DNA of 64,000 nucleotides from Diaphorobacter sp. HDW4A (GTDB lineage Bacteria; Pseudomonadota; Gammaproteobacteria; Burkholderiales; Burkholderiaceae_C): the NCBI RefSeq assembly GCF_011305995.1, contig NZ_CP049911.1, positions 62,001 through 126,000 of the forward strand. Direction: 5' to 3'. Of this stretch, positions 8,637-16,228 are shown one piece after another. The translations under genes were made by a program, and so were the position numbers. Position 1 is the stretch's first letter. Each line of letters begins with the position of its first letter. Below the pieces are notes generated by a model. That model was given only the letters and a program-made list of their open reading frames with translations, did not search any database and was not told where the DNA came from.

Positions 8637-8786
8637 ATGAACGGCCACACCTACCTCACGCTCTCGCTGATTTCGGCCGGACTTGTTCTGTTTGTGGCGT
8701 TCATTGGTCCATTGGCCAGTCGTTGGCACCAAAAACTCGAAAGAGATTTGCAGCGGATGAGAAAAACTGACCGCCGCCACCCCTGA
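8637..8786 (+). CDS. Small single-TM protein
   Basis: A 49-residue product with one clear hydrophobic segment (LISAGLVLFVAFIGPLA, about 9-27) and a basic cytoplasmic tail (RWHQKLERDLQRMRKTDRRHP). It is just upstream of, and convergent with, the endonuclease gene. The amphipathic basic tail and GC-biased third positions look like a real small membrane protein; function unknown. Confidence 0.4.
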   Translation: MNGHTYLTLSLISAGLVLFVAFIGPLASRWHQKLERDLQRMRKTDRRHP

Positions 8787-8814
8787 CAACGCCCGTGGCA
8801 GAGGCTCGGTACTG

Positions 8815-9588
8815 CTACTTACCAACCCCCGGCAAAAACTCCACCCCCGTGCGCCGCACCAACTCCCGGTAGCTGATGGGGGCCGAGACCCGTTCCCCCT
8901 TCCGGTTCTCTTGCCAATGCGCCCAGCTGCGGCCCGTGGTGGCGTCGTACACCAGCTTGAAGAGATAACGCGGAACCTGCACTCGGCCTTCCCCAATCGT
9001 TGGGGCTTTGGGCTCAAACACCGGCCCGGTGATCACATACACATCCCCCTTGGCGCGCAGTGCGTACTTGCGCGTGTCCTGCTCAATCTTGGCCCAAGAG
9101 CCACCGTTTTGCTGCGCGTTCTGGGGAACCATGTTCGCCAAAGAAAAACTCTGCGCCATGGCCGTGGGGGTGGGCATGTCTCCTGCGGGTGCCATGTGTC
9201 CGCGTGAATACCCCGAACGCTTGTAATCCTCCAACTCTGCACGCTCCGCTGCTGGAAGGCGTGCATCCGCGAAGAACTTGTCGGCCCGTCGTTCATCCGC
9301 GTCTTCAATGCTCTTGCGATTCAGGCGCTGCGCCACATAGACCGGCGTCTTGGTCTCCCCACTGTGCAGCACGGCAAACGCTTCATAGCAAAGCTCACGC
9401 AGAGCAGGGCGAGGTGCCACCACAGGAGGTCGTCCCTCCACAAAAAACTGCCGGCACTCGGCAAAGCTCGTAGGGTGGGGAACGATCAGCGGCGCCAGGT
9501 CATTGAAGTAACCACGGGCCAGGGCGGGCAGGGTAACAAAGAGCGCCAACGCGAGAACAAGTGCGGGGCGACGGGCAGAAATAGTCAC
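8815..9588 (-). CDS. Secreted DNA/RNA non-specific endonuclease
   Basis: A 257-residue nuclease of the NucA/Serratia beta-beta-alpha-metal family. From the GTG at 9588 it has a signal peptide (VTISARRPALVLALALFVTLPALARG). The catalytic segment is YSRGHMAPAGDM (about residue 150; His is the general base), followed by the metal-ligand stretch NMVPQNAQQNGGSWAKIEQD. A longer frame reaches 9795 through an ATG at 9693, but those starts would overlap the divergent gene and lack signal-peptide sense, so 9588 is preferred. It acts outside the cytoplasm on nucleic acid; roles could be nutrient scavenging, biofilm DNA or toxin. No immunity gene is apparent. Confidence 0.85.
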   Translation of the reverse strand: MTISARRPALVLALALFVTLPALARGYFNDLAPLIVPHPTSFAECRQFFVEGRPPVVAPRPALRELCYEAFAVLHSGETKTPVYVAQRLNRKSIEDADERRADKFFADARLPAAERAELEDYKRSGYSRGHMAPAGDMPTPTAMAQSFSLANMVPQNAQQNGGSWAKIEQDTRKYALRAKGDVYVITGPVFEPKAPTIGEGRVQVPRYLFKLVYDATTGRSWAHWQENRKGERVSAPISYRELVRRTGVEFLPGVGK

Positions 9589-9685
9589 AGAATCTGGTGC
9601 AGCAAAAAGGCCGGTGATTTGAACACCACCTGGATGCAGAAACCCCTTGATACACTGGCCCGCATGGGGGAAAAGATGAGAGTCG

Positions 9686-10048
9686 ATGCGCATGACCAGT
9701 AACCAAGTCTTGACCCACAGTGCACTGCGAGCCGGTGCACTTCTCGGGCTCTCCCATGCAAAACTCGCCCGTGCCTTGGGCCTGGACCAAAGCACGGTCT
9801 CAGCGATGGAGCACGGGTTGGCAGAGCTTCAAGGCGACACTCCCAGCGGGCAGCGTGCTCTCACCCTGATCAAGATCTACCCGGCGTTGACTGCCAATGT
9901 GGACGGGGATGAACAAGCCTCCAAGCAGTGGGTTTGCTCACACAACACAGGCCTTGTGGGAACGCCTGCATTGCTCATGCAAAGCGAAGGTGGATTGAAC
10001 GCTGTCCTGGCTTACCTGCAGAGCATGGAAGCTCTGCAAGGGCGGTGA
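9686..10048 (+). CDS. Xre-type antitoxin with MbcA/ParS (DUF2384)-like C-terminus
   Basis: A 120-residue protein with an N-terminal helix-turn-helix (GALLGLSHAKLARALGLDQSTVSAMEHG, about 18-45) and a C-terminal segment NTGLVGTPALLMQSEGGLNAVLAYLQSM that matches the end of MbcA/ParS antitoxins. No RES toxin is adjacent, so it may be an orphan regulator or antitoxin. It is divergent from the secreted endonuclease and ends 36 bp before the second HAD gene. ATG at 9686 (MRMTSNQ) is chosen; MTSNQ at 9692 is possible. Confidence 0.6.
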   Translation: MRMTSNQVLTHSALRAGALLGLSHAKLARALGLDQSTVSAMEHGLAELQGDTPSGQRALTLIKIYPALTANVDGDEQASKQWVCSHNTGLVGTPALLMQSEGGLNAVLAYLQSMEALQGR

Positions 10049-10083
10049 ACGCTTTGCGTACCGGAGCCTCCCCCTTCTTGCCC

Positions 10084-10641
10084 ATGTCCACTCCGCGCAG
10101 CGCGGACGTGGTGCTGTACCTGGACCTTGATGGAGTGGTGCATCACGAGCAGGTACTGTGGCATCCCCACAAAGGGATCTACATGAGTCCGTACGAAGCT
10201 CCAGGGCGCAGCTTGTTCGAGTGGGTGCCGATCCTGGAAGCTGCCTTGGATCCTTACCCCAGCGTAGCGCTGGTGCTCAGCAGCACCTGGTGCATCCGGC
10301 CAGGTTACAGCGCAACCCTCAAACGACTCCCTCTTTCCTTGCGCTCTCGCTTCATTGGTGGGACATATCACAAGCGGGTGCACGGCGCAGACCCTTGGAA
10401 TCTGGCGATGTTCCGGGGTATGCCACGGGGCGAGCAGGTGCTCGAAGATGCCATGCGCAGAAAGCCTCGGCAGTGGCTTGCGCTGGATGATGACCTTGAA
10501 GGGTGGCCTGAGGCTTGCCGGGAGAACCTCATCGCCTGCGAGGGGACGACGGGGTTGTCGGACGGGGAAGTTCAGCGGGAGCTCGGGGAGAAGTTGCAGC
10601 GTTGCCATGAAGCGCTGGCCATCCTGTCGCGCCCGCGTTAG
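10084..10641 (+). CDS. HAD-like phosphatase domain protein (second paralog)
   Basis: A 185-residue protein from the ATG at 10084 with motif I YLDLDGVVHH, motif II LVLSSTWC and motif IV WLALDDDLEGWP. It is longer than the first paralog by an insertion and an extended C-terminus. The open frame continues upstream to 9928, but that part overlaps the antitoxin-like gene and reads as shadow sequence, so the MSTPRS start is preferred. A short GC hairpin lies just after the stop without a clear T-run. Function unknown beyond phosphoryl hydrolysis. Confidence 0.72.
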   Translation: MSTPRSADVVLYLDLDGVVHHEQVLWHPHKGIYMSPYEAPGRSLFEWVPILEAALDPYPSVALVLSSTWCIRPGYSATLKRLPLSLRSRFIGGTYHKRVHGADPWNLAMFRGMPRGEQVLEDAMRRKPRQWLALDDDLEGWPEACRENLIACEGTTGLSDGEVQRELGEKLQRCHEALAILSRPR

Positions 10642-10689
10642 CGCTTCTCGTGGAGAAGACGCCGACCATCCTCCTGCCTTCTTTCTTTT

Positions 10690-10941
10690 TTAAAGAGGCG
10701 TTTCAGTACCGTCCAGACCCACCATGGCGTTTGCGGGGCCGATTTCTAACGGAACACCCATGAACTCCCGCTCCCAGCCTGATTGCAGTGGACTGGCGAT
10801 GGATTCATTCACCAACTTACGTACCTGGTTCAGCGTCGTCAGTGCTGAATCTGTCAGTACAAATTTCTGCGGGTAGGCGTTGTTGTGCGCCTTCCAGTGC
10901 GCCTGCAGGGCCAACGACATCGGGGTGTAGAGATTGGTCAT
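10690..10941 (-). CDS. Hypothetical protein
   Basis: An 83-residue protein (MTNLYTPMSLALQ...) with no family recognised. The sequence has balanced composition and a plausible alpha-beta pattern (KFVLTDSALTTLNQVRKLV, then EFMGVPLEIG). A slightly earlier ATG at 10965 is possible. It is leftward, between two divergent or convergent accessory genes. Confidence 0.5.
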   Translation of the reverse strand: MTNLYTPMSLALQAHWKAHNNAYPQKFVLTDSALTTLNQVRKLVNESIASPLQSGWEREFMGVPLEIGPANAMVGLDGTETPL

Positions 10942-11180
10942 CCGGGGATTGTGCTGCAGGCTCAAGTCGAAAGCTGGTACAAAAAACGCCGGGGAGGTCC
11001 CTGCTGAATCGTGCGTATTCCGGACGCGCCCGAAGACTCAACCAGTCAGATGCACAGGGCACATTGCCCGCTTACGCTGTGCCTGCGACAGAAGCAACAT
11101 TGGCTACAAAGGTTGTTGGCTATGTGGCAAGCCTGCTGCCAGTTGTGGGTCGGTAAAGCGCCGCAGCTGCATGCCAAGAA

Positions 11181-11450
11181 TCACTGAACGCGTTTTCTGG
11201 GACCCCATATGGCGTGCGATAGCACAGCATTGCGCACACGACTGGAAAGGAGTCTCCCTCCAATGACTGTGACGGGCTTGGGCTGGATCAGGATCTCACC
11301 ATCGCGCGCGCCAAAGAAGACCCACTGACCCACTCTGAATCCAGAGAGCGTTGGGGGGATGTGGACCGTATTGCCTCGTGTAATGGCCGTGGTGTACGAC
11401 GCCTTCGGGCGCTTGGCGGAGCGAAGGTCACGCTGTTGACTGATGGGCAC
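11181..11450 (-). CDS. Hypothetical protein, possible AbrB-like beta domain
   Basis: An 89-residue protein. The central part, NTVHIPPTLSGFRVGQWVFFGARDGEILIQPKP, has the short beta-strand pattern with IP...GFRVGQ...G.I.I.P of AbrB/SpoVT-type swapped-hairpin domains. The match is loose, and the flanking basic segments (SAKRPKASYTT, GPRKRVQ) would fit DNA binding. No partner toxin is seen next to it. Confidence 0.4.
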   Translation of the reverse strand: MPISQQRDLRSAKRPKASYTTAITRGNTVHIPPTLSGFRVGQWVFFGARDGEILIQPKPVTVIGGRLLSSRVRNAVLSHAIWGPRKRVQ

Positions 11451-11766
11451 GATTGGACTCCCGAGAGATTAACCCGAGGGTACGGGGAAGCCGCGCTGGA
11501 AGCAACCTGGGCATGATCTGACGGCAGTCACTCTTTGAGATGCCTTGCATCCAAAGTGACATTCACCTACCGTCCATTTCTACATCATGAGTATGCATAT
11601 TGATGGGTAAATGGAATCTATAGAAATCACCACAACACCACAGATTCATTTGGCAGAGGAGCAGAACAAGAAGCAATGAGGCAGCTCACATCGTTGATCA
11701 AACGAGTGGGAGGCAAAGTCGGGTTGATGTGCTGGCGCGCGTATTACACGGCCAGGCTTGGTCCAC
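11451..11766. other. Non-coding gap
   Basis: About 315 bp, relatively AT-rich around 11570-11660; no gene, repeat or clear promoter could be supported. Confidence 0.3.
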
Positions 11767-12465
11767 TCACTGAACCAAAACAGGTAGCTCTACCTGCTGC
11801 GCGGGATCTTTCGCTCGATGCACAAACAGCGCCAGTGCTGGTAGCTTGATGAGGGCCTCTGCCTGCTCAACCGTGCCATGCAGCCATGTATCCCAATCCA
11901 TCTTTTCAAGCGGGACCACTGTCCGCTTGTCCTGCATGTCGGGCGGGCGCTTGTGATCAGGCCGGTGCATCAGGTTGAGCACTGGCACGTCGTCGCAGTT
12001 CTGCGTGATCATGGTGTAGCTGGCCACCACTTCGCCCGTGGCGGGGTCGGTCCATTCACTCCATAGACCTGCCAACCCCCAGGGCTCGCCATCGGCGCGC
12101 TCGAACTGCCAGGGGATGTGTTTGCCGGTGCCCCAGTAGGGTTCGACGTACAGCTGCGCGGGGATGATGCAGCGTTGGCCCTTGCGCCACGGACCACCGT
12201 ATGTCCATGACTTGGCCATACCTTCGCGCCGGGCGTTCACGGTGCTCAGTCGTTTTCCGTCCTTGCCGGTGGGGATGTGTGTCTTGGAGTTCGGCGGGAT
12301 CATGCCCCACTGACCCACCACCAGCTTGCGCTCTGCCTCGCCCTTGGCCCGTAGGAAGGGCCCACGGTACAGCGGGCTCATCTTGTCGCGCCACTCTTGC
12401 TCGGGCACGTCAGCGAAGTGCATCACCAGCTGCTCTCGGCCCGGGACCTCGTAGTAGGTACACAT
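11767..12465 (-). CDS. SOS response-associated peptidase family protein (YedK/HMCES-like)
   Basis: A 232-residue SRAP-domain protein. After Met removal it starts with the catalytic Cys2 (MCTYYEVPG), which in this family makes a covalent thiazolidine crosslink to abasic sites in single-stranded DNA. The STVNARREGM segment supplies the conserved Asn, RCIIPAQLYVEPYW the conserved Glu and NLMHRPDHKRPPDM the active-site His region. The start at 12465 is fixed by the required Met-Cys; a longer frame to 12822 is antisense to umuD. It is divergent from umuD with a LexA box between the two starts, so both are predicted to be SOS-induced. Confidence 0.87.
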   Translation of the reverse strand: MCTYYEVPGREQLVMHFADVPEQEWRDKMSPLYRGPFLRAKGEAERKLVVGQWGMIPPNSKTHIPTGKDGKRLSTVNARREGMAKSWTYGGPWRKGQRCIIPAQLYVEPYWGTGKHIPWQFERADGEPWGLAGLWSEWTDPATGEVVASYTMITQNCDDVPVLNLMHRPDHKRPPDMQDKRTVVPLEKMDWDTWLHGTVEQAEALIKLPALALFVHRAKDPAQQVELPVLVQ

Positions 12466-12493
12466 GGCAACATTCTGGCAGGAGCTGGATATA

Positions 12494-12509
12494 CTGTAAA
12501 TATGTACAG
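12494..12509. promoter_or_regulatory. LexA (SOS) box shared by the HMCES-like gene and umuD
   Basis: CTGTAAATATGTACAG matches the proteobacterial SOS-box form CTGT-N8-ACAG exactly. It covers the umuD start codon (ATG 12502-12504) and lies 29 bp from the divergent start at 12465. A TATACT -10-like hexamer is at 12490-12495, placing the umuD transcript start close to its ATG. Confidence 0.8.
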
Positions 12510-12948
12510 TTTTTTGAATTCTCCTCTGCCAGTGCCGTATGACTCGGCCGTGCAGGCGCTGGCCTTGCCCATCTGTGGGGTGAGCGTGCGCGCGGGGTTT
12601 CCATCGCCTGCAGATGACTTTGCGGTCGAGCGGCTGGACATCATGCAGTTGCTGGTGAAGCACCCTCAAGCCACGTACTTTTGGCGAGTGCGGGGCGACT
12701 CTATGCGCGATGCGGGTATTGATGACGGCAGCATCATCGTGGTAGATCGGGCCATCAAGCCCAAACACGGCTGCATCGTGGTGGCCATCGTGGACGGTGA
12801 ATGCACCGTGAAGTACCTGCATCAGCGCGCGGGGCGCATCAAGCTGCGCGCGGCCAATCCTACCTACCCCGACATCATTCCCCGCGACGGCCAGACCATT
12901 GTGGTGTGGGGTGTGGTGAGTGGATGCGTGAAGCTTTTTCCGACGTGA
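12502..12948 (+). CDS. umuD: UmuD-like S24 autoprotease subunit of DNA polymerase V
   Basis: A 148-residue protein. The self-cleavage zone SVRAGFPSPADDF matches the UmuD Cys/Ala-Gly site followed by FPSPA. The catalytic Ser is in WRVRGDSMRDAGI (about residue 68) and the catalytic Lys in DGECTVKYL (about 105). RecA-ssDNA-stimulated cleavage gives UmuD', the partner of UmuC in error-prone translesion synthesis. The ATG lies inside the LexA box and no Shine-Dalgarno sequence precedes it, so translation may be leaderless. The gene itself is intact, but its partner umuC immediately downstream is broken (12969 and 18453). Confidence 0.87.
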   Translation: MYSFLNSPLPVPYDSAVQALALPICGVSVRAGFPSPADDFAVERLDIMQLLVKHPQATYFWRVRGDSMRDAGIDDGSIIVVDRAIKPKHGCIVVAIVDGECTVKYLHQRAGRIKLRAANPTYPDIIPRDGQTIVVWGVVSGCVKLFPT

Positions 12949-12968
12949 CCTGATGGATGGAGGCCAGC

Positions 12969-13010
12969 ATGTATGCGCTGGTGGATGGGAACAACTTCTA
13001 TGTGAGCTGA
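12969..13010 (+). pseudogene. umuC: 5' stub of umuC, cut by an integrated element
   Basis: Twenty bases after umuD an ATG begins MYALVDGNNFYVS and hits a stop at codon 14. These residues match the invariant N-terminus of UmuC (polymerase motif with catalytic Asp6-type DGNNFYVSCE). The sequence then leaves the polymerase and enters unrelated DNA at about 13008. An equivalent N-terminus resumes at 18453, after 5.4 kb of recombinase genes. Confidence 0.8.
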
Positions 13011-13119
13011 TCTGACTTGACCCAAGTGTTAGTACTATTCAGCCATGTATTCCTTCCTTCCTGACTTCGGATTCATCGTCACTTTGAGACGAGTAGCAGG
13101 TGGGAGCTGGGGGAGGAAG

Positions 13120-13416
13120 ATGCCTGTTGATAACTCTGAATTGGCCCGTTGGCGGTCGCTTGATGCAGCCATGGAGCTGAGGTCACTGGCTGACCATGCG
13201 AAGGAAGATCTGTCTTATGTGCCACGGTTCAACACGCGGTCGTCCCGTTGGCAAGCCTCTGTGGCTGGCAACGACCTCGAGATTCTTTGCACCGGGCCAA
13301 AATTTTGGGATGACCGAGCCAACTGCGGTGGCGTAGGCGCGCTGGATTTGGCCCTGTACTTTTGTGGCATTAGCTTCAAGAAGGTGGCCCGCTTGCTTGC
13401 GGAACGCAATCGATGA
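13120..13416 (+). CDS. Small CHC2 zinc-finger-like (primase N-terminal-type) protein
   Basis: A 98-residue protein preceded by a strong GGGAGGAAG ribosome-binding site. Its second half, EILCTGPKFWDDRANCGGVGALDLALYF plus GISFKKVARLL, follows the pattern of the CHC2 zinc finger of DnaG/TraC-type primases (C...W.d....GG..iDl......sf.eAv..L). Here it is free-standing with no TOPRIM domain. The stop overlaps the start of the first recombinase (ATGA), so it is translated with the recombination module. It may bind single-stranded DNA at the element ends, which is inference. An upstream in-frame ATG at 13045 is less likely. Confidence 0.6.
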   Translation: MPVDNSELARWRSLDAAMELRSLADHAKEDLSYVPRFNTRSSRWQASVAGNDLEILCTGPKFWDDRANCGGVGALDLALYFCGISFKKVARLLAERNR

Positions 13417-14564
13417 AGTTGCTCTTTTCGACTCGTGATCTGGAAATTGGTGGCAGGCCGGTAGAAGGCTTTCCTCTGCTGATTGACGACGAGTGCATGC
13501 CATTGCAGCCAGCCCAGAACTTTCTCTTGCACGCATTGCTTGAGAGCGGTTCGATGCGCAGCAAGTTGACCTGGGAAGCAGTTGGTAGACGCCTCTACGA
13601 CTACTTTGCTTTCCTGAACGCCAATGGGTTGGCGTGGGATCAAACTAATGCGCCAATTGGCGCGTCGCCACTGAGTCGCTACCGAGCTTGGTCTGCCGGT
13701 GAACTGAAACTTGCGCCGAGAACCATCAATAAACGACTCTCCCTGGTTGTTCGCTTCTATGAATGGGCGAGCCAGAGGGGATACATCGCCAGTTTGCCCT
13801 TCTCCGATCGACAGATCCGAGCGCATGGCAAACACGGAATGCTTGCGCATGTGAAAACAGGTGGGACAACGGTTGAGCGCGCATCGGTATTGCTTCGTGA
13901 ATACCGCTCGCCCATCAAGTTCTTGACCAATCATCAGGTTCAGGTTTGCCGCCAACACCTGCACAACCCAAGCCATCGACTCCTCTTTGAGCTGATGCTG
14001 CAATCAGGTCTGCGGTCATGCGAGGCGCGTACATTCCCAGCGAAATACGTTTTCGACCCTGCAGGACGAAAAGGTCTTGTTGAGGGACAGGTGATACGCA
14101 TGGATTTGAACCCGCAAGATTTGTCGATCAAATTTGAGCGCCCTCGCTCGGTGGATCTTCCATGGCGGCTGATGGAGGAACTAAACGCCTATAAAAATCT
14201 GGAACGTGAGCTTAGGAAAAGCCGTGGTGGGGGTGATCCCGGCGCGTTGGTATTGACGGCATACGGATCTGAAATGGCAAGGACCAGTGTCGTGGGACTG
14301 TTCGGCGAGCTCTCCAAAAGAGTGGGATTCCCAGTCACGGCCCACATGTTGCGCCATACCTATGCCACTTATACCCTGGCCGCGCTTCGTAAGAGCCCCT
14401 CATTCATGGGTGAGCCTCTTCTGTATGTGCGCGATCGCTTGGGCCACTCGGACGTTCAGACCACAGCCGAATATCTGCACCTGATCAATCAGTTGGAAGC
14501 GCAGCTTGTGCTGGCACACGAGGACTTTGTCGATGGCATCTTTGGCGATGGGAATGCTGCATGA
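13413..14564 (+). CDS. Tyrosine recombinase, first of trio
   Basis: A 383-residue phage integrase-family recombinase. The N-terminal SAM-like core-binding part is about 50-150. The catalytic domain has all key residues: Arg in LQSGLRSCEA (about 203), HMLRHTYATY (His-x-x-Arg), LGHSDVQTTAEYLHL (His and nucleophilic Tyr). It is coupled by a 4-bp overlap to the CHC2-like gene before it and to the second recombinase after it. Comparable to Tn554 TnpA or GmtY-type proteins; likely cuts and rejoins the element ends. Confidence 0.88.
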   Translation: MKLLFSTRDLEIGGRPVEGFPLLIDDECMPLQPAQNFLLHALLESGSMRSKLTWEAVGRRLYDYFAFLNANGLAWDQTNAPIGASPLSRYRAWSAGELKLAPRTINKRLSLVVRFYEWASQRGYIASLPFSDRQIRAHGKHGMLAHVKTGGTTVERASVLLREYRSPIKFLTNHQVQVCRQHLHNPSHRLLFELMLQSGLRSCEARTFPAKYVFDPAGRKGLVEGQVIRMDLNPQDLSIKFERPRSVDLPWRLMEELNAYKNLERELRKSRGGGDPGALVLTAYGSEMARTSVVGLFGELSKRVGFPVTAHMLRHTYATYTLAALRKSPSFMGEPLLYVRDRLGHSDVQTTAEYLHLINQLEAQLVLAHEDFVDGIFGDGNAA

Positions 14565-16228
14565 GAAAACCAAAGTCCTACCGCGTGTCGTCAACTCACT
14601 CCGGCAACTCGCAACTACCAACGGGGCAATCAGAGACCTTCTTCACAGACGGTCCCGCGTTCGAGCTGGAGGTCGATGCAACTTCCCGCAGGAGGGTGGA
14701 TTACAAGGGCTATATGGGCAGAGGCTTTGACGCATGGGTGCGGGCTGGTCTTGCAGCTTTGCGATCGGTTGCTGATTCTGGAACGGTTGCACCGAAAACA
14801 ATCATCAACTATGCGGGTTCCGGCTGGCCCAGATGGCTTGAATTTTTGATTGCCTCGAAAGGACCTGCCGACCCCAAACACATGCGGCCGGAGCACATAA
14901 ATGGCTTTGTTGCTTGGCTCAATCGCAGGTATCCCTCCAGAACGAGCGCTCACACGAATTACGCCCATGTCAAGCCAATGCTAATTGCCATTTGCAATCT
15001 TGGGCTGGGTCCGATTGATGCCGAGAGGTTGTTTCCGGTCAAGGCCTTCAGCAATAAGGCGGCAAATCGCCTTAGCGCCAAGGCGTTGTCGAATGCGGAA
15101 ATCCTTCGCTTGGCAGAAGCCTTGAAAAGGGACCTGATCGCGATCCATCGCAATGAATTCAGAGGTCCCGACTCCGAAGCGCTGGCCGTGTCATTTCTGG
15201 TGATCGCGTTGCGCACAGGAATCAACACCACACCTTTGCTCGAAGCCACGCGGGATTGTCTGACTCCAAATCCATTCATTCCCAACATGATGGTGATGCG
15301 GACCTTCAAGCGGCGTGGAAAAGGCCAACAAGCAAACCCTATGCGTCAATCTGATGACAACCTGGGCACAACCGTTGTGCCCATGGACGGCGTTGCCGTG
15401 TTGCGAGGGGTGATCGCCAGGACGGAACACCTATGCGCAGAAGCTCCACCCAAAATCCGAGACCGGATATGGCTGTATCGATCCCAATCACGAAAAGTCC
15501 ATGGGGAGTTGTTGGCGCTGTCCGAAAACAGCTTGAAAGTTGGGATCAGGAAATTTGTCTTACGGCATGGGTTGCTAGGCGACGACGGAAAGCCATTGGC
15601 GCCAACCCCGACTCGCCTGCGCAAGACCATGGCTGCCAAGCTTTGGAAACTCAGCGATGGCGATTTGATTGCAGTAGCAGCGGCCATCGGCCATTCCCCT
15701 GATGTGGCGGATCAACACTACCTTAGCCTGACCGAAGACATGAAGGTTGATGCAGCGCGCTTTGTTGGGCTGGCCTTGCCGGAGATTTTTCGTGGCAAAG
15801 GAGCTGTGCAGTCCAGCATGCCGGTGTCCATCAGAAAGACCGTTCAGAACACGCCCGTGGGGAAGTGCGCAAGTTCCCTGGATGGAAAGAACGCGCCAAA
15901 AAATGGCATTGACCACTGCGATCGGTTTACCGAATGCCTGACCTGTCCGACCTATGTAGTGGTAGGGAGCGTCAAGGACTTGCACCGCTTGTTCAGTTTC
16001 CAACTGTTTCTTCAATCTGAAATTGACTACATGGTCGGACCTGACATGGAGCCTTGGCGCAACCACAAAAGTGAATTGATGGCGCTGATCGATCGATTCA
16101 CCGCTGCGAAGTTCGCCCGCTCTGTTGTTGAGGAAGCAAAGTCTTTGGCCATCACGAAGCCACATCCATTCTGGGCGGCGCGTATGAGGGCCGTCACGCT
16201 TGCGAACGGGAGAGTCCATGGTGGATAA
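14561..16228 (+). CDS. Tyrosine recombinase-like protein, second of trio
   Basis: A 555-residue protein with an integrase-type catalytic core: Arg in IALRTGINTTPLLEA (about 220), PTRLRKTMAAKL where Thr stands in place of the usual box II His, and AIGHSPDVADQHYLSL with His and nucleophile Tyr (about 385). The extended C-terminal region has a cysteine set (KCASS..., HCDRFTECLTCP) suggestive of zinc binding. The unusual TRLR box, if not compensated, may mean altered chemistry or a mainly structural role. It starts in an ATGA overlap with the first recombinase. Confidence 0.82.
   Translation: MRKPKSYRVSSTHSGNSQLPTGQSETFFTDGPAFELEVDATSRRRVDYKGYMGRGFDAWVRAGLAALRSVADSGTVAPKTIINYAGSGWPRWLEFLIASKGPADPKHMRPEHINGFVAWLNRRYPSRTSAHTNYAHVKPMLIAICNLGLGPIDAERLFPVKAFSNKAANRLSAKALSNAEILRLAEALKRDLIAIHRNEFRGPDSEALAVSFLVIALRTGINTTPLLEATRDCLTPNPFIPNMMVMRTFKRRGKGQQANPMRQSDDNLGTTVVPMDGVAVLRGVIARTEHLCAEAPPKIRDRIWLYRSQSRKVHGELLALSENSLKVGIRKFVLRHGLLGDDGKPLAPTPTRLRKTMAAKLWKLSDGDLIAVAAAIGHSPDVADQHYLSLTEDMKVDAARFVGLALPEIFRGKGAVQSSMPVSIRKTVQNTPVGKCASSLDGKNAPKNGIDHCDRFTECLTCPTYVVVGSVKDLHRLFSFQLFLQSEIDYMVGPDMEPWRNHKSELMALIDRFTAAKFARSVVEEAKSLAITKPHPFWAARMRAVTLANGRVHGG

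Noticed and set aside
10643..10658. CTTCTC-GAGAAG hairpin after the second HAD gene as terminator
   Set aside because: No T-run directly after the stem; the T-rich tract is about 25 bp away.
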